Shown in pieces: positions 44,147 to 54,899 of a DNA stretch of 64,000 bases (position 1 is its first letter; each line of letters opens with the position of its first letter). The stretch is from Coriolopsis trogii (Eukaryota > Basidiomycota > Agaricomycetes > Polyporales > Polyporaceae), in the NCBI GenBank assembly GCA_020543525.1, contig JAHYIO010000004.1, positions 434,001-498,000 on the forward strand, written 5' to 3'. Below the pieces are notes generated by a model, which saw nothing but the letters and a program-made list of their open reading frames with translations, did not search any database and was not told the origin of the DNA. Both the position numbers and the translations under genes were made by a program.

Positions 44147-45010
44147 GCTTTATACGATGGCGGAAGATCGGAGTATCACCACGCCAGGTCGCGTTCTTGC
44201 ATGAACGTCTTGTTTTTCCCATTAGTGGTTTCAGCCTAGAGCTAGCCTTCTCGTAACGCCTTGGTGGCTCGGGTTTGACGCGTGCTGACCCTCGGGGAGT
44301 TTGCCGTTTTCGTGGGCCAATTGAATCGATCGGGGGAGAAGCTACGCCCGATGGGCCCGCCTATCGGGCCTTTTTTGATAGACAAGCGGGATGAGGTGAC
44401 AGGTGAGGAAGGGTGGGATGAGACACACGATTGGCGAAAACCTTGCCGGGTCAAAGACGAAATGGTGCGCAGCCATGACATGGAGTCCCATAGGTCGTGG
44501 CATATTCGATATGTCTACAAACGGTTGGAGCAGGCCACCAACTTGGGCATGTTGAATGGGGACACGAGAGCGTGAGAGGTGGGGGTGGCTTGCGAAGATT
44601 GGTACGAGACGCTTGTGTTTTTACGGTCAGGACGGTTCGGCAGCCAGCGTGAGAGAGACACGGGAAGTAAAAGTACCACTGACCACGAGGACGGCATGTT
44701 CTCCTGAGACCTCCTGATCCCGGCCCTGTGCGCAAATCAATGCAAGCCCGACAACACGCACGTTACGTACCTTTTGCGCAACTGATATCGAAAACACCCT
44801 CTTGATGAGACTGCCACACTGGCTGTTTGCGGCACCCGCTTGGCGAACTGAACAAATATGTATTGAGGGTTGCTGAGATTCAGCCGCAATGCATATGTTG
44901 GAGTCGTCCACCAACATACCACGATGGTAGGAACCAACCTCGCAGGACAGTCGAAAGCTATGTGTAGACATTATGTACACATTCTATCAAACGGCAACAA
45001 AAGGCTGATA
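44147..45010. other. Intergenic, P450 copy 2 promoter side
   Basis: About 860 bp. Contains a GC-rich hairpin followed by six T (listed separately). No supported gene. Confidence 0.45.
44346..44376 (+). other. GC hairpin followed by T6
   Basis: GCCCGAT at 44346-44352 pairs with ATCGGGC at 44363-44369 around a 10-nt loop, directly followed by CTTTTTT. Shaped like an intrinsic or Pol III terminator, but with no gene ending here; may be chance. Confidence 0.35.
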
Positions 45011-45089
45011 TGGTTGAGTGGTGTAGTGGTTATCACTCCTGTCTTACAGTGGTACACAGGCGGTCGTCGGTTCGATCCCGGCCTCAATC
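45011..45089 (+). tRNA. tRNA-Val (UAC) with 6-nt intron
   Basis: GGTTGAG at 45011 pairs with CTCAATC at 45082-45088 (one G-U), discriminator A 45089. D-arm GTG...CAC, anticodon stem CCTGT (45037-45041) with ACAGG (45055-45059), anticodon TAC at 45044-45046, and T-arm GTCGG-TTCGATC-CCGGC. The anticodon loop is 13 nt; a 6-nt insert (45048-45053, GTGGTA) after position 37 restores a 7-nt loop, the canonical tRNA intron site. A T4 run at 45091-45094 is a Pol III terminator. Confidence 0.87.
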
Positions 45090-45994
45090 ATGTTTTGCAT
45101 CGCCAACCCCGTGTATGTTCGCTTTCTCAGGGCCACCGTCTCGTCGGAACCATCGTCTGAGCAGTTGCTATCGAGAGACTTCCAGGATGTGGTAGGTTTA
45201 CATTTTGTTATCCCGATCAGCGTTGCCGATTGACGTATGGGCGTCCGCGTCCTGGGCGGGGTTGTCGAAGACGTCGTCATCCGTGCGTGGGTAAGCAAAC
45301 AGCCTTTCCTTCTGCTCTCTGTAGGTTGTCTTCCATCTTCACTCACGCCTCGACAGTATGTCCGATTTGCTCGCACCGAATAGCGTAGAAGGGACCGCCG
45401 TGCACATGGCTCCATCCCCTATCCGTATCGTACCATCGGCCGTCGTGCTCTGATCCTCGCTCTCCGCACGACATAACCACCCACGCCTCGGCCATCCACG
45501 CAGACATTGTGTTCATCGGGGCGCGCCAATCGAGATCCATCTCCGAGAAGTCGTTGAACTGTACTATCGGCTATTGACCTTACTAAGGTATGACGCAGCC
45601 TGCCCAAGTCGCCGCACGTCGTGGAATGGCCTGCCAGTGGGTGATGGCGAAGTTGACGAGACTCTGACTCTTGCACGACTGCGCACCGCGCACGGCGAGT
45701 GTCAACGGTCAGTTTTCCACTGTCGAAGACTTTTGGGGTCAGCCTGCTTTTGGGCAAGACAATGCTCGTTGTTGACAGCCACGGCCCACGGTTTCAGGAG
45801 TCAGACCTCGGGGTCTACGAGCTCGCGCAGAAGTGATCGATTGAATCTCAAACCCAGGTGCCACCCCTCCCCATCATGGCCGCGAACGACACCAGTGCAT
45901 TTCTGGACTCCATCCTCTCTCCTCCGGTCCTGACCTCGACGTCCGACAACGTCCAGGCTAAGATGCACGTCACTGCCTATTGCCCCCGCTCGGC
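45090..45994. other. Poorly resolved stretch with one coding-looking minus exon
   Basis: On the minus strand a frame from about 45563 down to the stop at 45343 follows a good acceptor (GTCAATAG) and reads PIVQFNDFSEMDLDWRAPMN, then Trp/Gly-rich sequence (GWSHVHGGPFYAIRCEQIGH). It looks coding but I could not connect it to a start. On plus, ATG 45876 opens MAANDTSAFLDSILSPPVL, also exon-like but running into antisense of the next gene. Neither is recognised. Confidence 0.3.
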
Positions 45995-47267
45995 TCACGC
46001 CCTCCAACGCCAAGGACGCGTGTGAGTGTCGAACACAGTATCGCGACAGGAACGCAGAATTCTATGCTGCTCACTGCATCCCCTCTGCCGCAGCCCTAGC
46101 GAGCGAGCCGTGGCGACGTTCTCGACTTCTGCAGCCTCCTTGTCAGCGGCCGCACTCGTAACAGATAACCAATGTTGTACGTACGTCCTGTCTCCCGTGC
46201 GCATCCAGCGGTCGCTCTGCCGCCTCTGCGAACGCTCCTGTGACACCGTCGCAGGCGCCGGTGGACGCGAACCGCCCCTGGTGCTCCCCTCCACGCTCTT
46301 TCTCCTCTTCGCGGGAGCGATCTGCACTCCAGGCCCGTATGCGAGCAACCAGCAGCTCGCGCTCGCTCGGACGGCGCGCAGACCCTGCCCGCTGGCCCGG
46401 TTCCCCCGCCGCATTGACGCCGTCCTCGTCCGAGTCGTCCGTGCGAGTCGCCGACGCCAACGCACCGGTGCTCAGCCCCGCGCCGCGCGGTCCCAGCAGG
46501 CGAGGATCGATGCGGGAAGAGGGACGCATGTGGGCAGCAGAACGGTCCGCGCCCGCGCGCGCGCCCGCGTCCGCACCCCCATCCGAGGCGTGGGCCGCCC
46601 GTGTCCGCCTTCGGTCGCCGTCCGTCACGGTCTGGCTGCCGGCAGCGACCGCCTGGTGAGGCATCCGGTGGGGCGCCCGCTGGCGCTGACCAACGGCCCG
46701 CCCGCCATCGGACTCGGGCGAAGCGAGCTCGGGTCGAGCGTCGGAGGGGCCGCTGGGTCTCGGGCCCTGCTCCTTCTCCGTCGCACCCTCCCCTGCCCGT
46801 TCGCGATGAGGGCCCGCCGAGGCCGCCCCGCCCCGCTCGGCTCGGTCGGGAAGGGCGTCGCGGGTCTCGGGAGCGACGTCTGGGAGCGTCTGTCGAGTAG
46901 AGGCCGGGGTGAGTCTGGAGGGGGCCCGGGACGCATGATCTTCGTTACTGACCGAAGGAACAACCCCTGCAGTGCGCAGGCGATGGAGCGTCTCCTCTAG
47001 TGCGGCGGTCAAGTGTTCCTCGGTAGTGAGTGCACCGGCGGCGACGTGCAGTCGTTGCGCTAGCTCCGACCTCCGATGCATGAGGCTCGACTCGTGCTCT
47101 TCGACTGCGCGGGCAAACTCTTCCAAGCTCTGGGCTTGCTCTTGGAGGAGGAGCGCCGTATCGAGCACTTGCACCATTCGTTTTGCGGCGAGAATGCGAT
47201 CGTGGATATCTTCTGATCGGAGGGCCGTCCTCGGGAGTTCCATGCGTGCGGCGAGGATGGGTGACAT
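45995..47267 (-). CDS. Orphan coiled-coil / disordered protein
   Basis: Exons 46185..47267 and 45995..46138 (46-nt intron GTACGT...GACAAG, phase 0) give 408 residues. Residues 1-100 are a clean amphipathic coiled coil (RILAAKRMVQVLDTALLLQ, SLEEFARAVEEHESSL, LAQRLHVAAGALTTEEHLTA). The middle 250 residues are Ala/Arg/Asp/Pro/Ser-rich and look disordered, with an acidic patch (DDSDEDGVNAAGE). No domain recognised. The region is very GC-rich, so the plus strand is open for 324 codons too; the minus model is preferred because of the coiled coil and the consistent intron. It diverges from the gene at 47733, also a small coiled-coil protein, across about 465 bp. Confidence 0.5.
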
Positions 47268-47732
47268 TGGACGCTGAGTCGAGCTGCCGTAACGCGTGAG
47301 CGGAGTCGAAGGTCAGTTCCTATACCGGGGCTGGAGGTGGAGAGGGTCACTAGCAGCGAGGCTCGCCGTATGGCGCAGGTATGTCCCGGGTGGGAGGCTG
47401 GCACCTACCTGTATTGCAAGATCGGCAACAGCTCCCGGGGAGACCGTCTGCCGCCGCCGTCCCTGTCAGCCTCCAAAAGTTAGCCACTCCTCCTGATCCA
47501 GGCAGCCCTCCCGTCAGCCCTGTCCCTGATCGAGGAACTCCGTCAGTCGTGCGGTGGCACCGTGCCAAGCAGGGAGGCTGACATCGGTCAGTCGATATCA
47601 TCCTCGTCGTGCCAGCCGCAGGTGGTGTGTCTCCGCCCATGCGTGGAGCGTGGCCTTGGACGCACTCCCGACCACGCGGATATCTCTCGACGCACCCCCG
47701 CTGCCTCGGAACCCTTGGCCGCCCACCCAATG
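47268..47732. promoter_or_regulatory. Divergent promoter region between two coiled-coil orphans
   Basis: 465 bp between opposed start codons. The plus frame is open upward to 47562, so the plus gene could start earlier. No clear TATA box. Confidence 0.4.
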
Positions 47733-48382
47733 TCTCACGGCCGTCATCACGCCTCGGCATCCTCGCCTCCTCACACGCCCGCCCTCGCGCGCGCCATCCC
47801 GCCCGTCGTCACCCAGCTCGCCGCGCTCGTCGACCGCACCCGGGTGCGCACCGCCGCCTGCGAGGCGCTCGAGGCAGAGTGCGCGTTCCTGCAGGCCCAG
47901 GTCGACGCGGCGCAGGCCCGCGTGCGCGAAGAGAAGGCGGCGCAAAAGAGGCTTCGCGCGGAGATTGCTGGCTTCTTGCGGGAACGAGGCGCGTGCCGCA
48001 CGCGGGGGGAGTGTCTCGAGTCGAGTGCGCACACGCGACGTCTGCGAGGTGCGTGCGTCACGGTCGGCGTGCTTGCCGCGGTGGGAACTCGAGACTTGTC
48101 CAGGATGACCCCGCCGGGGGGAGACTTGTCGCCGCACTCGGGCCTACGTGACAACGCTAGCGGGTCGGTGCGTGTCTTCCCTACTTCCATTGTTGTGTGC
48201 GAACTGGACACTCATAGATGCTGGTGCAGCCCGTCGATGATGACGAGCTTTCTGAAGCGTCGTCCTCCGATCTTGAAGATAGTCCGCTCGTGCAGAAGGT
48301 GAAACGAAACACTGAATTCTCTTCCCACAATGCACCTGCGGTACCCCAGCCCCAGTGTTTCTCTTCTGCCTCGCCGATCTAG
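47733..48382 (+). CDS. Small orphan coiled-coil protein
   Basis: Exons 47733..48167 and 48218..48382 (50-nt intron GTGCGT...TCATAG, phase 0) give 199 residues. After a His/Ala/Pro-rich start (MSHGRHHASASSPPHTPAL) comes a strong coiled coil (ACEALEAECAFLQAQVDAAQ, EEKAAQKRLRAEIAGFL). The second exon is acidic and Ser-rich (VDDDELSEASSSDLEDSPLV). No family recognised. The stretch between the coiled coil and the intron is the least certain part of the model, since a splice inside it would create a stop. Confidence 0.55.
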
Positions 48383-49287
48383 CGCATCGGACTGTAGCTT
48401 CCACTCTAGGCGTATTTCCATGGCCCTCCTCTACCTGGTCCCGTTACCTGTCTGATGTACCATCAGTAATTATCCGAGCGGACTGGTCGGTGTGTAACTT
48501 GAGAAGTACCGAGCTACCACCAGTTGGATGTAACCCACTTGTGTGTATCTCTCTATCCCTCTGTACACCAACGAGACCTTCCAGCTCTCCAACAGCGAGT
48601 GGAGACGCGCCTACGGCGCGTCGGGACGCGATCACGTGGCCGCGTCTATACCCCGGTGCTTGCCGCCCACGCTGCTCGCGTGTGGGAGGGTCTTATTGTC
48701 TTGTCTCCTGCCTTCTGCTCCATCGATAGCCTCGCTGCACGCCTCCCATCACAGTTTCCTGACATATTGGGACACTCCGGGGGACGCAAGACAAATAGCC
48801 AGCGGGATCAGAACAGAGTGTTATTGTCTTCGCATCTCTGTCGCTGCGAAATCGATGCGCGACATTGATTCTAGGAGGTTTGCACGCTTCGCGGAGGGCT
48901 GTATATGGGATGGGCGAGGATGGACGGCGCTCATGGCTTTTTGTCTTGCAGGTCCTCGCGAGTCATGGGAGACCACGCTAGTCGTGTGCGCGGACAATCC
49001 ATGGGTACCGACACTGGGTAAAGTCCTCCTGTGCGGTCAAGGCTAAAGAGGCGCACTGGGAGAACGAGATAAAACTTTGCGTCTCCGTCTCCGAGTGACC
49101 CTCCCATCCTATCGACGCTACCCACCCACCCCTCAGGTCCAAGCTCCCGCCAGTGCTTGACGCACTAACATCGCTACTTCTCCTGTCTCGTCTCGTAGCG
49201 ACCAGTCCTACGCCTCATCTCCGAGCCTGTCTCACCCAGCATTCCATTACCGCCACCCTCAAACATCTCACGCCACCCTCGCCGACA
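48383..49287. other. Intergenic
   Basis: About 900 bp. A plus frame at 48543..49046 is open but has no start context, splice support or recognisable motif. Confidence 0.45.
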
Positions 49288-50061
49288 ATGCCCTCTTTCA
49301 GCTCGAGCCCCGCCACAAAAGGCCGTTCGCTCTTCAACGGACCATCCTCTTTCGCACCTGCACCTGCACCTGCACCAAGCACCACCACGTCGACGAGCAA
49401 CGCCACCCGCGATCGCGAATTCCGCCCGTTCAGCATGGCGTCCTCCACCCTCACCGTCGTCCCGCCCTCCCCGGTCCCGGCCGCGCACCAGCAGGCGTCC
49501 ACGCTCGCGACGCTGCAGTACCAGTCGGACCTCATCGCCGACTTCTGGAGCGGCTCTGCGGCCGGCCGCGCGCCGTCCCCGCCGCTCTCGTCCTCCACGC
49601 ACACGCACTCGGTCGGGAGCGTGGGCGGGAAGAAGGCGAGGAGCAAGTGGGCGGACGCGATCATGGCCAGGGAGGAGGAGAAACGCGCGCGGGAAGACGA
49701 CGGCGCTCCCGAGCCGGAGACGCGCGCGAGGACGATGTTCCTGTTTGGGTTCGGTACGTCTCCCGCCGCGTTCTGTCTTGTGCGCGTGTTATGTTGCTCA
49801 TTGGGCTCGGATTGCGTTGGGCGAACAGTGTGCCCGCTCCTGTGGGTCGTGGGCTTGCTCGCGCTCTTCTTCCCGACGACGGTGCGGGTAGCCGACCTGC
49901 CGCTGCACTCGACCGAGGAGCGCGAGCGACGGGTCGCGCTCTACCGCAAGGCCGAGAGCAAGTGGGCGAAGAAGTGCCTGTGGGCGTGGGTAGCCGTCAT
50001 GGCGATTGTGCCCATCGTCGCTATCACTGCCACGCTCGCGACGAAGAACAGCAGCTCATGA
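49288..50061 (+). CDS. Orphan protein with Pro/Ala/Ser-rich N-terminus and two C-terminal TM helices
   Basis: Exons 49288..49753 and 49829..50061 give 232 residues. The 75-nt intron (GTACGT...GAACAG) is stop-free and in phase, so the unspliced frame is also open. Residues 1-110 are low-complexity (APAPAPAPS, TTTSTSN) and probably disordered and cytosolic; a basic/acidic segment follows (KKARSKWADAIMAREEEKRA). The second exon carries two hydrophobic helices (VCPLLWVVGLLALFF and WAWVAVMAIVPIVAITATLA) separated by a charged loop. Start ATG 49288 follows GACA; the frame is open further up to 49153 but with UTR-like content. A tail-anchored hairpin topology is inferred. Family not recognised. Confidence 0.6.
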   Translation: MPSFSSSPATKGRSLFNGPSSFAPAPAPAPSTTTSTSNATRDREFRPFSMASSTLTVVPPSPVPAAHQQASTLATLQYQSDLIADFWSGSAAGRAPSPPLSSSTHTHSVGSVGGKKARSKWADAIMAREEEKRAREDDGAPEPETRARTMFLFGFGTSPAAFCLVRVLCCSLGSDCVGRTVCPLLWVVGLLALFFPTTVRVADLPLHSTEERERRVALYRKAESKWAKKCLWAWVAVMAIVPIVAITATLATKNSSS

Positions 50062-51921
50062 CGAGCTGGCGCTCGTCCGAGTCGAGTCTCGCCTTAGATT
50101 GTAGCATTCGTATAACTGGATACCCGAGGTACGTCCGCGATCTTCTCGTTCTTGGTTACCTGCACTCACAGAAGCGTTAGGTTGTTTGCACAGCCATTCC
50201 TTCGGATCCTTAATGCACCTGTAGCATAGTGTCGTGCCCTCTTCCGTGGCTTCCGATTCCTTCCACCACATCACCCCGCCCACCCCGGGCGTGGTCCGCA
50301 TATACCTGTTGAGCTCTGTATGCGTCGTCTGCCTGGGGTGATTGTACTCCTAACACGTGGCGTCGTCACATCCTATCCAACCTGCCTCTAGGCCTGTACT
50401 TTCCACATCTAGCACCCTGTGTAATCTCTGCCGTTGCGTCGCCCTTAGCCTTGCTGTAATCATATCATGACCACGAAATAAAAACCCACAGCGCTCATCT
50501 CTGGCCAATCTAGCTTAGTGCCGGATACAGAGTTCCTAGCTATGGGGTAAGCGCAGCGCTCGTCCACAGGGCACCTGTCTAGGTCGCAGGAGATCTCTGT
50601 GCTGGATCACGCTTTGCCGCTGTGCGAGCTTCGTGCCTTCTAGCCCTCCCGGCCCCTGTTCTTCTCCGGAAGCGTTTCGCAAGCCCGCCATCCGCCACTC
50701 CGTTCGAGAGGGCCCCAATCTGACACCTGGCGCGTCTGACGGCGAAGTCGTGGACGAGAAGATGAGAAGAAGGCTGGCGGTTGTTCGGTGCCGGGGTGAT
50801 CGTACGAATGAGGACGAGCTCTGGGGGGCACGTCATGTTCCCGCAGCGTCCCCGCCCGATAATTCGCTGAGACGAAGAGCGTCCGTTCGTGCTGACGGTT
50901 CGTGTGGAGCTCGGCGGGGTCGGTGGGTGCCTGCGTACCTTTATCACGGCGGACTTACGATTCCGAACCTCCCACAGACCGCGCTGCTGGTACTGGCGAC
51001 TGACACTTTGGAGAGTCCAAGTCGCCGTGCCGTGTCAGAGTTGAGATCGAAACCATAGTTGACGTACCTTGTCACCGCATCTACACACCCCAGACTCCCA
51101 AGGTTTGCTAGTAAATGGGGTACAAGTCCCACATCGCCTGATACACGTTTGTGGGCTAGCACCCCTAGACCTAATTTACATTTGCTGCGGGACGCTGACG
51201 GGCAACACAGCTGTAAAGACTCTTTCAGTTGGTATACCAGCGCGCCCCGGCCACGTGTAGCAGACATCGACGCACCAAAGAGGCACGGTGTTCGGAGAGT
51301 CATGGTGATTCTTTGGCCCACGCTACGTGTCGTAAGTGCTGTTTGCATCCGTATGTCCATCAAAGCGCGTGTACATGACTGCCAAGATGCCCGAGCATCC
51401 AGAACCACGCCGCCGTCGCATAAGTGGAAGTCCCGGATGTCGGAAGATGCACGTCCTCCGGCGGTGACCTGCCAGGTGGCACGGTAGAAGCTGCACGTAT
51501 CTGCGCCGTATCTGCGTATGTGTGATGACGCCGCACAAGGACTGCTAGTTCACCGCAACTGTATGTGTGGACAGAGGACACTTCTCGGCAGAAGTGCGAC
51601 GGCGAGGATGCTTACGCCATGCTAAATGCGTCCGACCTGACTGAATGGCTATCCGCCGCGCCCTAGGACCCGAGAAGCGTTTGAGAGCTGTGTGGTGGAA
51701 CGGGGATACGCGTGTGGCACAGAGAAACGCGAGTCATCCTGTCGTCGCGCTTCTCGTTCTTTGTCGTCTGAACCCGGAAATCCGTCCATCCAGCTCGTGT
51801 GAGGGGCCCTCGCGGAGCTTTATCTGCAGAGTTCCGCAACGCCGTGGATCCTCACTCTCTTCACTTCTTCCTTCCCACCGCTATCGTGCTTTCTGTCAAC
51901 AGCAGTAAAAAGATCCCCAGA
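50062..51921. other. Long intergenic stretch, includes first copy of a duplicated promoter
   Basis: About 1.9 kb. From about 51500 it resembles 53095-53487: both have GACTGAATGGCT, a CCCTAGGACCCGAGAAGCG segment (51660 and 53217) and a GCGCTTCTCGTT segment (51748 and 53300). The left 1.4 kb holds no supported gene. Confidence 0.5.
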
Positions 51922-52316
51922 ATGTGCGAATACGAACTGTGCGTCTTTCTTTCGCCCAACCTCCACGCACCCCACAACGAGGTTCGGGAGACTCATCTTC
52001 TTTGTGTTGCAGCATCGGCGACTATTACCGTGGCTGTGGAGTATGTTCCCATCGTGCTCAGATAGACTTTCCTCGTTTGACGCTAGCTCAGCACTTCCAC
52101 GGCCGATACTACTCTGGAGAGAAGGTGGACTGCAACCAGTCGACGTGCAAGAACAGCAGTGCGCATGCTCATTCTCCGAACGATTCCTGCCGTTGCGCCG
52201 CTGTGAGCATCCACTTCCTCGACTCTTGGTTCGTCTAACGGAAGAGTGTGCAGGTGTCGAAGAACAAGAACAAGCCGCAAAGCATTATCCAGGCGAAGCA
52301 TCCCGATTGCGCCTGA
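51922..52316 (+). CDS. Small Cys/His-rich protein S1 (72 aa)
   Basis: Exons 51922..51938, 52013..52040, 52092..52202 and 52254..52316. The first two exons are tiny (17 and 28 nt: MCEYE-L and IGDYYRGCG). Exon 3 carries HFHGRYYSGEKVDC then STCKNSSAHAH and CRCAA; the end reads KHPDCA. Cys/His spacing (C...C...C-x(5)-C...H-x-H...CxC...C) suggests metal binding. No signal peptide, so intracellular. The 17/28/111-nt exon series is repeated exactly in S2 1.57 kb downstream, which supports this model strongly. The N-terminal MCEYE start recalls a group of short Cys-rich basidiomycete/ascomycete proteins of unknown role; that link is from memory. Confidence 0.65.
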
Positions 52317-53487
52317 GAGGTTCAGGTTGAAGTGGCGGAGCGCGCGCCTTCCGTTTCCGAGGTCTCCTTTGTGGGCGCTCCGTAACTTCCGAGTTGCCAC
52401 TCACAACCGCCATCATCGTCTATGTGCCACTTCCGACGGTTTCTGTTGCTTTCTCAGTCTGCTTTGGAATCTTCGAACATGTTACCGGGTACTGTACTAG
52501 ATAGGATATAATCAAATTCTGCGACGTTCTTGCATAATGGAGATTCTCGAGCCTTCGGAGACAACGACGACAACACAGACGTGCGCCGTCGCATCGGGAC
52601 ATTTCTTCCGTTGTGTGCGTCTGCCTCAACGTTATGGTTATCCTCATCTCAGGCCCCGAAGTTTGGTTGTCGATGATTTGGACCCGAGTCATGCCTGATA
52701 CACGTGTGCATTGGGACGTCCACAGTCTGTTGTACAATAATCACGGCTTGAATGTAATAGCAAGAGACTAGAATTGTCGACTTCAGAACATTCCTTGGCT
52801 TTGTGATCGATCTCTACAGCACCTCGCGCCAAGCACGAAAGAGAGATGGCGTCAGAGGATCATCCAACTTGAAGCCAGCTCGTGTTGTCAGCACTGTCAA
52901 CGCGCCTCCATCAGGAATCCTAAACATACATGTCTTCGAGAGACTCTAACATCCGGAACCGCCTCCATCTCGCAGTCGTGCCCCGAATATCGCAAGGAAC
53001 GAGTTCTCCTGCCGTGACCTTGCCGAGTTTCATCTGTGTGGCCCAATTCCGCCATTCCGGTGGCCCCGAAGAAGCTGAGAACATTCTAACCCAATCTGCG
53101 TATGTGTGGGATGAAGAATGATAAGGGTTGGCTATTCAGACACATAGCTCCTCGGCAGTAGTGGACAAAAGGAATGACGTTCACGCCGTATAAAAATGAC
53201 TGAATGGCTCTCCGCGCCCTAGGACCCGAGAAGCGGTTGTGGGTTGTGGCGAACAATATTGGGCCACTGGCATAGAGAAGCGAGTCGTGTTGTGGCCGCG
53301 CTTCTCGTTTTTGTCGTCTGAGTTGGAAATTGTATTGAGTTACCGGCTGGTGTGAGGGTTGCTCGCGTGGCTATAAATTGGCAGTTCACCGCTCGAATAG
53401 TCCTCACTCTTCTGCTCTCCCCCACCCCTACGTCCTCCAAGTTCGACTTTTGGGTAACCTGCCAACAGCAGTCAGAAGACTTTCAGA
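52317..53487. other. Spacer of the S1/S2 duplication
   Basis: Contains the 3' flank of S1, which also resembles the 3' flank of S2 (TTTGTGGGCGCT at about 52369 and 54030), unassigned DNA, and the promoter copy of S2 with a TATAAAAA box at about 53189. Confidence 0.5.
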
Positions 53488-53938
53488 ATGTGCGAATATG
53501 AGATGTACGTGTGTCCTCTGCTGACATCGCTATGGATGAGATTTGGGCTAACCATTGTTATGCCTCAGCATCACTGAGTTGTGCATTGGGTGTCGCGTAC
53601 GTTATCTCTTCGATCCTAGGTCTTGTTCCTTGCTCAACGCCACGTCGGCCGCTCAGAAATACCACCGTCAGACCTCCTCCGGGAAGACGAGAGATTGCGG
53701 CCGGTCCACGTGCAAGAACAGCACCTCACACGCTCATCCTTCGGGTACGCCGTGTCATTGTACCGCTGTGAGTACCGCATTTCCTGCCCTTGACATATCC
53801 CTCTGATGAGCACATATACCGTGACAGGAGAAAATCGACGTACGCAAAGAGCGATTCGTCATCGTGAAAGGACATCCAAACTGTGCACCCAATAAGGTTA
53901 GGTCCCATGCACACGGCCTAGGGGGCCTAGGGCTTTGA
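53488..53938 (+). CDS. Small Cys/His-rich protein S2 (88 aa)
   Basis: Exons 53488..53504, 53569..53596, 53657..53767 and 53828..53938. The first three exon lengths (17, 28, 111 nt) equal those of S1. MCEYE is identical at the start; exon 3 has RDCGRSTCKNSTSHAHPSG and CHCTA against DCNQSTCKNSSAHAHSPN and CRCAA in S1. The last exon differs: it is longer, reads EKIDVRKERFVIVKGHPNCA and runs on past the position where S1 stops, ending in a Gly/Leu-rich extension. Both gene bodies and their upstream and downstream flanks are duplicated. Intracellular, possibly metal-binding; function unknown. Confidence 0.63.
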
Positions 53939-54899
53939 GTAACGAGCTATGCGTTAACCCGACAAGTTCCTGTCCAAGTGGTGGGTACCTCGCGGAGCGC
54001 CCGTAATGTTTCTTCCGTTTTCCCACATGTTTGTGGGCGCTCTCGAACTTCCGCCAGCTCGCGACGCGAAGCTTGACTCTAGCCACCACCATCATCTCCC
54101 GCCCCCGAGCTGCTTGTCTCCTTCGCACCCTGTCTGCTTGTAACAATGGGCTACTGTGCCGAGTCACTGTACTGTATACATTCAATCTAATCATCTGACT
54201 ATGCGACTCTTTCCCACTGTCGGGTCCTTCGCCTGGATGACGACGACGAAGACCACTCGCCAAACTGGCCACGTAAGTCCAATGCCTAGTCAGGAGACCA
54301 CCAGCAATATGGCTATACTGCCCTTCAGACATCTTACCAGTGGCCATTAAGGACGTGCGCTGACAGAGGCCTCTCGATGCTGCATAGGAATTGACACTCG
54401 GAATTGTATGGGAAGAAGTCTTTTCGTGTCCTCGCCAGAGTGGCGCACGATGCGAAGACATGCTGTATATAGAATGTTTTGTCCATCATGCTCCTTGATG
54501 GCCCTTACATCTTGGTACCAGATTGATGAGCGCGATAAACATGTATCAGTGCTCACGGCTGCGTGGCGAGTAGGTTCATTCTTCTCCACTAGATTCAGGC
54601 GATTTGAATGACTCTTGATAGACTGTTATCGGAATTAGTGGGACTCGCGTCCTGCAAGCGAGACTTCCGTTAACCAGGAAGTCGAAGATGGCTGTCCGCT
54701 AGACGTGGCTATAGCCACAGTGGAAAGCTAGGACAAAAACGCTGCATCAGCGTGTGCTATGAAGACGTAACAGCAGCTCACTTTACACGACCTAGACACA
54801 AGGCGAGCCACGAACCCCGTACCCGAACACGTGTACAAATATAGTCGGCGCGACTTGGTGCAGGTTACCAGTCAATCCTACAGTTCTCTACTTTCCACC
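53939..54899. other. Intergenic
   Basis: S2 3' flank (duplicated with that of S1) and BTB-5 upstream region. Nothing else supported. Confidence 0.5.

Noticed and set aside
46026..47000. 324-codon plus-strand open frame, possibly continuing an exon at 45876 (MAANDTSAFLDS...)
   Set aside because: It is antisense to the coiled-coil gene 45995..47267. The region is so GC-rich that several frames are open, and its translation is low-complexity Arg/Pro/Cys without family features. The 45876 exon itself remains unexplained.
48543..49046. 167-codon plus frame
   Set aside because: No recognisable domain, no splice-supported neighbours and weak start context.
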